From Kitagawia praeruptora (lineage: Eukaryota; Streptophyta; Magnoliopsida; Apiales; Apiaceae): DNA of 64,000 nucleotides. A model generated the notes under the pieces. It was not told where the DNA came from. It made no database searches and was given only the letters and a program-made list of their open reading frames with translations. Shown one piece after another: positions 35,612 through 45,541 of this stretch. How positions within the stretch are numbered: position 1 is the stretch's first letter; every line of letters starts with the position of its first letter. The stretch is taken from contig CM075345.1 of the NCBI GenBank assembly GCA_037693485.1, forward strand, positions 86,820,001-86,884,000, read 5' to 3'. A program made the translations under genes and the position numbers.

Positions 35612-37542
35612 ATAAAAGGTTTGGCAAGTTCACTATCCCAAATCTTATACAAGAAGTTTTTTTTTTTATAACTCGGTGATAATGAAAGATAACACTAGCA
35701 TAAAGAAGAAACTCATATAATTTTAAATCATGAAAGCCGTATAGGCAACTTCTCAAAATTTGTGAGAATATAGAGAAATTCTTACAAAATCTCTGGTAAC
35801 TCAAGAAATTTAAATCATCCCACCCACAAGATCATCAGAAACGAACTTCTCAACAATTTCAGGAATTTTAAGAAAATCTTCAACTTATTTGGTAGCTCAG
35901 AATTTAAGAAAAGATTACTGGTCTTCCACCACTCGGTATCCCCCACGGTGCGATCAACTACCATGTCTCAAGGTACCGTCCTCCTGTGATACCCCACCCA
36001 ACCTGATTAGGGCTATGATGTGGTACCACCAAATTTTCTCTTTGCTAGCATAAAATGGTTTTCATTTTCAACCCTGGCAACATTAGTACCAAAATAATTA
36101 TCCGCATTCACGATACCCCACAGCGTGATCAACCGCTGTGTCTCAAGTACCACTATCTCACTTTGCTAGCAAAAAGTCGGTTGAAAAGTCAACCTGAAAT
36201 ATTTCTCTTTCGATACCACGAGTTTATTCCTCGTGTTGATCTGAAAGAAAACCCATGGGCCATCTCCCATGTTGACCAGTGGATTATAAGATTATTCATC
36301 CGAATAAAAATTGATTGATTTGGATTCCTATTCGCTTCTGGCCAATCGCCAATCTAAACTTTGTATGAGACCGACCTGAACAATAGGCCGTCGCAATATT
36401 TTCAAAAGAAACTAATTTATTATATTGACATGAACAATATGTCAATTCCAGACAATAAAGTAACAACCTTGAACAAGAAAGGTTCGTTGATTAGAATAAA
36501 TCCTGTGGAATCGTCTTGAAATAATAAGAACGACTCAATTCAAAAAGAAAATTTCCAAATACGCTAGAGTAGGTATTTTAGAGGAATTTCTGATAATGTA
36601 CTATTCTTCTATTCACTATTCTGCATGTATCTATTTTGATTCGAACAATGAATCAAATTTGAATATTGAAACAAAATTTATCGGTTCTGAATAATAGATA
36701 CGATTGAAGTCAATAAAATTTAAACTACCTCGATATATGAGTGTAGTTATAACTGAAATAATCTTTAAGGGTCATCTCGAAAAATAAGATGCCCTAGATT
36801 TCAATCTAAGTACGTTCTCTGTATTTATCAAGATTTTGGGAAAACAACCGAATAATCTTCAACAATTTTAACAAGGTAGACACTTCAAGAAGTATAACTT
36901 GGTTATCAAGGGATAAAATAAATAAAAGTTACCATTTTAATAAATGATCCGAACTATGAACCATTTCCCAGTGTCAAGAAAAATAGTTGAATTTGAGAGA
37001 TAATTTCAACTGATAGGAATAAATATTTAGTTGTCTAGAAGCAATTAGACAAGCTTTCAGCAAAATGATATTAAGGAGTCGTCCCGATCAATGAGACCGA
37101 CTAATACTTTTAAATGTCATCTTCCTCGAAAAAAAAAAGGATTTATTTTTAAATTCTTCGGTAGACATAATCAAAACAAATATTTGAGTGCCCAAAAATT
37201 TCACCACAAATTTTCACCATAATGATAAAATCCTTGAGAACAATAATGTTTTCAGAAATCTCATAAATTCATTTGGAGATAAGGGATAGAATGAACTTGC
37301 CTCTGTCTTTGTGCTTGCTCAAACCCGCTTAAGACTTACTCTCTGAAAATCCGTAGTAGACATCAACACTCTCAAGGGGTTTTATCCAGTTTAGCGCAAC
37401 CATCTTACGCGAACACTCAATTCTTCACCTACTAATTGGTACTATATCCCATAGTCCAACATGAACTCTATATGAGTTCGGACGTTCCTTACTTAGCTAT
37501 ACACACTCCTACTCACTCTCGTTTCTAGTTTACTATAACCTC
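35606..37542 (-). other. Leader region of chromovirus A
   Basis: Long non-coding leader between PBS and the deletion. Parts resemble element C around 55540-56570 (for example 'actggtcttccac' and 'caaccctggcaac', and the 'ttgaccagt' stretch) although there they lie in LTR-like sequence. No ORF with family features. Short GAA/TTC-rich words are frequent. Confidence 0.6.
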
Positions 37543-37554
37543 GCTCTGATACCA
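37543..37554 (-). other. Primer-binding site of chromovirus A (initiator tRNA-Met)
   Basis: Minus-strand TGGTATCAGAGC, an exact 12-base complement of the initiator tRNA-Met 3' end, three bases from the LTR edge. Confidence 0.9.
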
Positions 37555-37557
37555 TTC

Positions 37558-40500
37558 TGTAACGCCCCCAAACCCGGGTCAGGAGATTTGGTCGTTACCT
37601 AAAAATCCTCAAAATAAAATCACCACTTTAATAAAACATTTTTCCTTGTAATTGTCCAAAATTGAAATATAACCTCTGTGACCCAAACAATCTAAGATCT
37701 TTTAGGTTATAGTGCTAGAAACAAGAATCCAAGTTCCATAAAATAGCAACTTTCTGCTTTACCACATTCTCTTAGATCAAAACTTAAATTACTGGTATGA
37801 CTTCGATAAGAAGTATACCAGGTTAACTAATCTAATACATAATAACAACTATAAGAGTTAAACTAAATAAAATAGACCTTACACTGGATCAGGATATCAC
37901 ACGTCAAGTCATCTTCAAGATAGCGTCCGCTTCTTCTCTTTTTGAATTGTGCGAATATGTCTCGCCAAACTACCTTACTGAAAAGTTAGGGTTTCGAAAC
38001 AAACAAGTATGAGCGGAAGAAATGCTCAGCAAGTGTGTAGTAAAATAGGAATAATAATAAATCATTGTTAAAGAAAACAAATATCATCTATCAAAAACTC
38101 AAATCATGAGAGAAGTATTTTGAATCAAAATCTATCAACACAGAATGGATTAAAATAAAGTATGAAGTGGTATTCAGACATGATAGGTTCAGTGCTCTAC
38201 TAGTGGGATCCCGACTACCTAAACAATTGGGTTAGCTGCACTCCTAACAAGGAAGCATCATTAAGGAATAATAGTCTCAAAGGGTATTGACGAGTCCGAT
38301 ACAGTAAATGGGGTGTAAATTGAATAAACAAGAATAACAATAACTGTCGACAGGATCGACAATAAATGGGATAATATCATAATTAGCATATTTAAAATAA
38401 TTTCACTTGAACAATAAGTGAAAGAAAACACTTGCCTCGAATTCTCAGCTATCATGAAACATCACAGTAATACTGCTATCATCTTCTATCTTACGGCGTC
38501 ACGATCTTCTAATTTGATCATTATTTGGTTCAACGCTCTTGCGGTTGCCACGAGTCTAATCCGCCAATATCGAGCTCGCGCGTCAATTCCAATATCAAAC
38601 ATAAGACAATACTTTAGTCTCTAGACGACAATTCTAATATTTTCTATAAACGCTTATAAACTCAACTTGAACGTATTAACCATACTCACCAATTTCTCTG
38701 TTGGAAGAAGATAATCGAAGACGTCCCCTCTGAACATATATGTTTTCCCGTTGAAAAATGCCATACAGTGCATCAAACAACCACAACCAATACTTCATCC
38801 ATCTTCATCCTTCCTCACTTAACCCTCACTTATATCCGCCGACAATCCTGAGTCAAACTTTTCACTAAATCCCCGGATAAATAAATCTTCTCCGGACTCA
38901 GGAATCCAATCTATATAATATTTTAATATCCGTAAATCCTACTAAAAACAAAAATAGGGCTACTGAATATAACGGCAATTCTCCATTTAAAAGATCTTTA
39001 ATTATTTCTAAGTATTCGCTAACAAATAAATTATTCAAATAGCACTTCTACTTTAAATTGGCTCTTATGAATTCTCTACAATCCTCCAAATTTCACTAGT
39101 TTAATAATATTAACCTCTATTTATACTCAAAACAAAATAATTCCACCATCCATTTTTATCCAATTTAAATTCATAATTATTATTCTCACTTTTAACCAAA
39201 AATAATTTATCAAATAATTTTACTTTTAATTATCCTCACAATTCTAATTTCTTTTACTCATTCTTAATATTAATCCGATTTTAGCCTCTAAAATAATTGG
39301 CTCATACAAACCTCAAAATTTCACATAAAAGCTCTATTTTAATTAAATCCATTTTAAGACAATAATAATATTATAAATCTTTATTTATTCTCAAAAGCAA
39401 AGAATCCATTTTTATTGGAACAAGGGTATAAATCTCTATTTTATTCCAGAAATAAAATAATCCAAGAATTCATTTTAATCTTGTAAATAATTTAATAATA
39501 ATTTCGGTTTTAATCTCTAAAATAATCTGATTCAATCCGGTTAATTAAAATAATCCGGAAATAGCAAATATCAATCTTCCAAAATAAAACCGTATTTATC
39601 TCTATTTATTCATAATTATTCCATCTTTTATCAACGAATTATTAAATCTCTAAATCAAATCCAAAAATCCCAAAATAATTCTTTTTAATAAGTCAATTAT
39701 AACATTTTTTTTTCACATAATTTATTACCAACCATTTTAAATAATATTCCTAATATAACAAACTAATTTAATCCCTTTTATTATATAAATCCCGATTATA
39801 ACAATCAATCATTCGTTTTATCGGTACGTTAATATTATCAGTACATTATTATTTTATTATTATTCTATTTAAACAGTTTAATACCAGAAACAGGACATCA
39901 CATTCATAACAACGGGCGGCGCGTGGGGCCCACTTGCCGCCACCACCGCCGCGCGTCCCTCCCCTCCCCTGCGTTCTCTCTCTCCATCTCTTTCCCTCTC
40001 TCTCTCCATCTCTTTCCCGTCTATCTCTCTCTCTCTCAATCTCTCTCCCGTTCTATCTCTCTCTCTCAATCTCTCTCCCGTTCTTTCTCCTCCTTCTTTC
40101 TCACCCCGATTCAATCTCTCCATCATCTCATCTCTCTGTCAATCTCCCTCGTCTCCCATCATCGCTCATCTTTCTCTCATTCAATCTCTTTGCCCAATCT
40201 CTCTGCACTCGCATCTCTCCTCTACGACAACAACAATGGCAACACCTCTCCTCCCCATACTCCGATTTCCTATCTCTCCAGTTCATCTCTCTCTCTCTAC
40301 GTCTCTATCTCCCCTTCTCCTCTCTCGTTACTCCCCTAACAACCACCACCACCACCATCAATCGGTGGTGGCTGTTTTACCAACATCGACAACACAGCAT
40401 CAACGCCTCTCCTTAATTCCTATTCATCCCACCAATTACAACAACAATCCACAACAGACCATCCCCTTATAACTCCGATTCAACATCAACCACCGCACAC

Positions 40501-41273
40501 AAACATTCCACTGCCACACCCTCATCTTTCCGATCACTCCATTTCTCTCTCACACGGCAACACCCGAACAAACCATCACTGTGTTTAAAACTCTTGTTTG
40601 TGTATATCTATATGTTCGAGTTTTTGTCTAAAAGGGGCAGGAAATGGTCTGAGTTTTGGCAGGAGAGAGATTTAAATGGTCTTAGTTTTGTATAGATATG
40701 TATATGTGGAGTTTGATTTAAGGAGAGTAGCAATCTGTGGCTTCCTATCTCTGTAGTATATCCCTTTTATTTTAAGTACTCTGTTTGTATATAATTGAAT
40801 GCTCCGGTTTTTCTGCTTATTTATTTATTTCAAAGAGACCACGCATGGGACTACAAAAACACGCCGGAACATTTTGTGTCCCGTGAAGAATAAGTTGTGC
40901 TAGGTGAAAGAATATGTTGTCTCCTTCTCGTGTTTGTGAAAAGAATTACTCGTTTTCTGTGATCGAACAATGCTGTCTACTCCTCGAGCTTAGCAATCCG
41001 ATCTGAAATATTAATCTCATTTTCCCCCCGCTGGCCAAATAAAACGAGACTCTAATTTCGTTTTCTAAAATAAATCCGATCCAAAATTTAAAATCCTCTT
41101 TTCCTAAATTTTCCTAATTTCAGTAAATACCGATTAAATATAATATAATAATTACTCCCAAACGAATATTAAAATTTACCAAAACACGCTAATTAAAATA
41201 TATCAGTGCATCGCTCTTAATTAAAATTTAAATATCGAGTAGGAAAATTATTCGAAAATTCACGGTTATTACA
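37558..41273 (-). repeat. Chromovirus A LTR, right (5' LTR, 3716 bp)
   Basis: TGTAACGCCCCC...GGTTATTACA, nearly identical to 30088-33808. The CT-rich tract is at about 39955-40225. Confidence 0.93.
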
Positions 41274-41278
41274 CTTGT
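41274..41278. repeat. Chromovirus A TSD, right copy (cttgt)
   Basis: Matches 30083-30087. Confidence 0.9.
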
Positions 41279-41772
41279 AGGTTTCCAAAAATACCTGGAG
41301 CCTCCGCAAAAACTGTTAAGTTTTCCATACCAAAATAGGCCATGTAGTCTGCTACTCTGTTCGCATCCATCTGAATTACTGACATACGACGTGCAGTTAT
41401 TCCTTCAATAAAGAAATTCGCATACAAGTTGTTAAACTACGTCAGGACTTCCACCATATCATTCGGAATGATGATGTGCTCTTGAAACCTTACAGTGTCG
41501 AAAACTTCTCTATTAGCCATCTCAACATGAACTTTGTGCCGCCCCATTTTCAAAGTTTGGGCAAGACCAGCTTGAACTGCCCACAAAGTTGCCCGATTTT
41601 CATTGTATCCCAACATCGGCCCCATTGCTCCCCATAGCTTAACACCCATATTATCTCTGATGATAACAGCAGCTCCATTTCGGTTACAATTAGGTAATGG
41701 ATTTTCAGAAGAAACAAAGTGAACATTAATTTTGAGAAAAGTACCCTCAGGAGGTAGCCACTGATTCTCCAT
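41279..41772 (-). pseudogene. LINE-2 ORF3, N-terminal RNase H-like part
   Basis: Starts at ATG 41772, 271 bp after ORF2. Motifs: LPPEGTFLKINVHF, GAAVIIRDNMGVKLWG, NENRATLWAVQAGLAQ, HKVHVEMANREVFD. After a TAG at 41437-41439 come NRVADYMAYFGMEN and GIFGNL. The fold order is that of RVT_3 RNase H. The first catalytic Asp is His (INVH), exactly as in LINE-1 ORF3. The third motif has Asn (EMAN) where LINE-1 ORF3 has Asp; the last motif keeps NRVAD. The frame continues into 30087-29268 beyond the chromovirus. The TAG fits a CAG-to-TAG change. Confidence 0.8.
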
Positions 41773-42043
41773 CTAATATACCCTAGCAAGAAGATACAGT
41801 GATAGATTAATTTGAAATAAAGCCTTAAACCACTCTTCTGTTATATAACTCTCTCTTAACAAACCCAAGAAGCCGCTTCGAATTCCCAGCCATAAAACAG
41901 CTATAGAAGCTACTCTTTCCAAGTAGAAAATCATGATTTACGATGAGATGTCTCGAGAACAAAAAAGCTGTTAATACACCTCTTGACTTATATTGTTGCC
42001 ACGATTATTTCACCTCCACAGAAATAGGCCTTATAGAAAGGAC

Positions 42044-43021
42044 CTAATTTATTTTATTAAAACACTCAGCCCATCCATCAGCCCAATAAGATTTTAAGAT
42101 GGGCCTAGACAAACCCTTCTTAGCTAGAGAATCAGCATCAATATTAAGACCCCTTGGAACAAAACTTAACACCACATTTGGATTAAATAATTCCTTAAAA
42201 TTCTTACCTCCCTTTAACAATTGCAAACATAAATATGATTCCATCTTGATTTGATCAATTGCCTCCATTGAGTCCGTACAAATTATTACCTTCCTACTGA
42301 GCCACCTTTTGTTACTCAGAATTTCTGCCAAGTGAAATATGGCTCCCAATTCCGACTCTAAACTTGAATTTACTCTGAGAGGTCCTAAAAACTTATGTAT
42401 AATAGATCCTTTACTCTCACGAATCCAACCTCCAATACCACAATTGTATAGCCCTTGAGAATTAACACCCCATGCACCATCCGTTGCGCAGACAAAATCA
42501 AAAGATATTTCTTTAAAGTGCCAAAAATTCTTGTCCACCATATGATGATGAACTGCTATAGCCCCTTGCGGATTAACAAGCCATAAAGGATCATTACCAA
42601 AATTCATGACACCTGGGGCTTTTCCCCACTCACTAATACGAATGCCCAGGATCTGTTCCAGAGATGGTCTAGTGATCTTGGTCAGCTGAAAACAGAACTC
42701 ATTTCTTGAGGTCCAAATTGTCCATAACGATGCTGCAATCACTAAAGACCAAATACTCAAGAAATTTCCTCTTCCATGAAGACTGAGAAGAGTACTTAGA
42801 GAAAAATTAGTAATACTCAACAACTTTGTAGTAATACTCCACCATCTACCAATGTAATCCCATACCCACTTGGCTAACTCACAGTCCCAGAAAAGATGTT
42901 TAATATTTTCATGCTCAAGAGAACACCATCTGCAAAGTGGCGAACAATCAAATATTCTTCGATGTAGGAATTCAGCAGTTGGAAGTATGCCCCATTGAAA
43001 TTTCCATAAGAATACGAGCAA
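42044..43021 (-). pseudogene. LINE-2 ORF2, C-terminal part (zf-RVT and RNase H)
   Basis: About 320 codons, truncated at the 5' end by incomplete reverse transcription; the first codons of the open frame are TSD/flank. zf-RVT: FLWKFQWGILPTAEFLHRR, then CRWCSLEHENIKHLFWDC. RNase H: CATDGAWG, GIGGWIRESKG, LESELGAI, ICTDSMEA, DADSLAKKG, with all four acidic residues present. It contrasts with the altered ORF3 domain just downstream. No internal stop is seen. Confidence 0.9.
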
Positions 43022-43028
43022 TTTTATT
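43013..43028. repeat. LINE-2 target-site duplication, right copy
   Basis: tacgagcaattttatt, identical to 29006-29021. Confidence 0.88.
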
Positions 43029-43289
43029 TAATAAAATAACATAATTGAATTATAATTACTATAAACTAATCAATTACCTTTTTCACCTAAAACATGTTTA
43101 CTTTTTAATTTTTTCTAACTAAGACTTCTCTTTTCCCAATTAAATCACGGCATTCTATTTAATAAAATTATTAATAATTTATAAGTACTTATAATTAATC
43201 GATTACCGTTTTCAACTAAAATTTATAATCTTTTCAATATTTTCTAACTAAAATCCCTCTTTTCCTAGAAATATCACGGATAACATTTA

Positions 43290-43894
43290 CTCCCTCCGTC
43301 CCAATAGGATGTTAACATTTTCTTTTTGCACGGAAACCAAGATAGTGGGTGCAATATTATTAAAATAAATGAAGTAGTGGGTGTAATAGTGATTTTATTG
43401 TTAAAATAAGTTAAGTAGTGGGTGTAATAGTGATTTTATAGTTAAAATAGGCTTAATGACCTTTTGGCCCTTCAAGTTTGCGTAGTTATACCCATAAAAC
43501 CCTAAGGTTTAAAGTCGTTCCTTTTTGCCCCTCCAACTTCAGAAATATACCTTTTAGCCACTTTATCGTCGTCTTTTTGACACAAAACCGTCGCCTTTTA
43601 AAGGTCAAAGACGACAATTTGTGGCTAAAAGGTACATTTTTTAAGTTGGAGGGGCGAAAAGGAACGATTTCAAACCTTAGGGCTTTATGGGTATAACTGC
43701 GCAAACTTGAAGGGTCAAAAGGTCATTAAGCCGTTAAAATAAGTTAAGTAGTGGGTGTAATAGTGTAAAGTATTATTAAAATAAGTGAAGTAATGGGTGT
43801 AATAGTGTTAAAACTTATTATTTTAGGAAATGTTAACAATCTATTGGGACATCCCAAAATAGAAAGTGTTAACAATCTATTGGGACGGAGGGAG
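43290..43894. mobile_element. Stowaway MITE, enlarged by a nested MITE
   Basis: Ends CTCCCTCCGTCCCA and TGGGACGGAGGGAG, flanked by TA (43288-43289 and 43895-43896). These are the diagnostic Tc1/mariner Stowaway termini. Without the nested element it is about 313 bp. The interior holds several 'agtagtgggtgtaatagtg' repeats. Moved in trans by a mariner-like transposase. Confidence 0.93.
43450..43732. mobile_element. 283-bp foldback MITE with 9-bp TSD, inside the Stowaway
   Basis: GGCTTAATGACCTTTTGG at one end and its inverse at the other. Long arms, around 100 bp or more, fold almost the whole element into a hairpin. The TSD gttaaaata is at 43441-43449 and 43733-43741. A 9-bp TSD suggests a Mutator-like transposase. 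The mirrored 72-codon ORFs on the two strands are a by-product of the inverted arms. Confidence 0.9.
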
Positions 43895-44033
43895 TATATA
43901 ATTATTATCAAACCATCTCATTTAAAAATTTAAGCCTCCAAAATTCATTTTTTTAAAAAAGTAATTCAAATTAATAAAAAATCATATAATATTAAAAGAA
44001 ACCTGTGCATCGCACGGGTTTACTTTTGGCTAA

Positions 44034-44333
44034 TTTTTTAGTACTTTTAATTTGCACTAATTTTAGCAATGCATTTACAATTGGAAGACAAAAAGTTTAA
44101 TTAAAATAAAGATACCAAATTAGAAATTCTGAAACTAAGGAGCAACGAGATAAATATAATAACAAACATCGTAAAAATTATACGGCCAATGTATTATCAA
44201 CAATTTTTTTGCTTACTTTTGATGAAATTATTGTTCTCTAAATATGTAAAAATATGTTCGTGTTTTGAGATCAAAATTTTATAATTTAAATAAACTAAAC
44301 TAGATCTCGTGCTTCGCACGGGTTATCGACTAG
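44034..44333 (+). mobile_element. Helitron 3' end abutting another Helitron
   Basis: Hairpin CGTGC-TTC-GCACG near 44308-44320, then GGTTATCGACTAG ending at 44333. The next base begins TCTATACTATTATATAAA. The left limit of this Helitron is not visible; it may start within 44034-44290. Confidence 0.55.
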
Positions 44334-45276
44334 TCTATACTATTATATAAAAGCCAAAACATTAAAAGTTTGGTCGAACGGTACCTATTGAATTTACCTA
44401 ATTACCCTTGCACCCAATTAATATTAATCTTATTAATCTACTATTATCAATTACAATTTTTACTCAACTTAACTAATTTAACTTTTCCGAAATTTCCTTT
44501 TCCAAGAGTCCTTCCCAATTCACAGTTGCCTACTTGCATTTCTTTTTTCTGCTCATTCACCTTCTTCTTCCACGCAAATAACACCATCATCAATTCTTTT
44601 GGTACGTAGTGAATTTACTTATTTACCCTTAATTATAAAAAAAATATGATATCTATACTATTAAAACTCCTAAAATAAATAATGACATAATATAAATTAA
44701 TGGTAAGTAGTCAATTGCCTTTTTTTATATTTACTTTTAATTGAAGATATTACCTTTTATTAACACCTAAAAACATCAATCGTATCATATCTTCTCATCA
44801 TTAATATTTCCTTTCGAATTAAAACATGTTACCTTTCTAATTTAAAACTAATCTTACAATCATTAATATATACCCGAAAATATAACATCATATTTTTCAA
44901 TTATTGATAAAATATATTAAAAATATGTATACATTGTTTATAATAAGAAAACATTAGCTGAAACATTAAAAATTTTGTCACCTATTCTTTGGTATATGTT
45001 TTTTTAGTATTTCATGAATTTACTTATTTAACCTTTATTATAAAGAAAAATATATACAATATCTATACTGTTAAAACACCTAAAATAAATAATAACATAA
45101 TATAATTATGGTAATTAGTCGATTGTCTTTTTCACATTTACTTTTAGTTGAAGATATTACCTTTTATAAACACCTAAAAACATCAATCATATCATATCTT
45201 TCAATCATATCATATTTACCAATAATTAACATATACCTAAAAATATCACATCATATCTTCTAATCACTAAGAAAAT
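44334..45276 (+). mobile_element. Helitron 5' ends and fragments
   Basis: TCTATACTATTATATAAA at 44334. Two further family 5'-type segments ('ttttggta..tttacttatttaccctt') lie near 44600 and 44960, without matching 3' ends. A mosaic of partial, nested or internally duplicated Helitron sequence; non-coding. Confidence 0.5.
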
Positions 45277-45541
45277 CAATATACTATTATATAAACGCCG
45301 AAACTAAAAGTTTGGTCGGTTGATCGGTACGGTACCTATTGATTTTACTTATTTACCCTTATTTAATTATAGATAAAATTCATATTTGAAAAGGTAGTAT
45401 CTTGAAAAATAAGTAAAAAAGCCAAGTTTTGGAGATAATAGTCAAAAAAGAAGTAAAAAAGATAATTTTGAAAATGAGATATTTTAGTTTAAAATTATAG
45501 AAAAGATATTACCTTTTATCTGAAAAAGGTAATCAGTTTAA
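45277..45541 (+). mobile_element. Variant Helitron 5' end, cut off by element B
   Basis: TCAATATACTATTATATAAA start, the family's 'ggtaccta..ttattta' words, then an inverted stretch (45470-45535) that is the reverse complement of family sequence. It breaks at 45541, where the tandem element begins. The 61889-62343 segment could be its other end. Confidence 0.45.

Larger units (their letters stand above)
30088..41273 (-). mobile_element. Chromovirus A: non-autonomous Ty3/Gypsy element with 3.7-kb LTRs
   Basis: Complete minus-strand element: LTRs 30088-33808 and 37558-41273, internal region 33809-37557, TSD cttgt. PBS and polypurine tract are intact, but gag, protease, RT, RNase H and most of integrase are missing. 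Only the end of integrase with its chromodomain survives. Long LTRs, the TGTAACGCCCCC start and the chromodomain suggest the Tekay/Del lineage. By-eye comparison of the LTRs shows about 16 substitutions and one 5-bp indel in 3.7 kb, so the insertion is young and must have used enzymes from another element. Confidence 0.93.
29022..43012 (-). mobile_element. LINE-2: 5'-truncated L1-type LINE split by chromovirus A
   Basis: Minus-strand LINE with a poly(A) tail (poly-T at 29023-29034 on the plus strand) and a 16-bp TSD. The LINE sequence consists of 41279-43012 and 29022-30087, about 2.8 kb together. It holds the C-terminal quarter of ORF2 and the whole of ORF3. The 5' truncation falls at the zf-RVT region of ORF2. 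Protein identity with LINE-1 is limited, so this is a different family with the same gene order. Confidence 0.92.
28081..44033 (+). mobile_element. Helitron host of the four-level nest
   Basis: 5' TCTATACTATTATATAAA at 28081 after A. The 3' hairpin GTGCATCGCAC with GGG near 44004-44018 is followed by TTTGGCTAA at 44033 and T; CTAA fits the CTRR rule. Sequence left of 29006 and right of 43029 is one continuous Helitron body once LINE-2 and one TSD copy are removed. It also holds a Stowaway MITE (43290-43894). No coding capacity. Confidence 0.72.

Noticed and set aside
37540..37560. Possible tRNA-Met gene fragment
   Set aside because: Only the 12-base primer-binding complement is present, beside an LTR; no cloverleaf.
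43478..43704. Two 72-codon ORFs on opposite strands with near identical proteins
   Set aside because: Caused by the inverted arms of the foldback MITE.
44370..44609. 79-codon hydrophobic ORF
   Set aside because: AT-rich Helitron sequence; the Leu/Phe richness follows from base composition.
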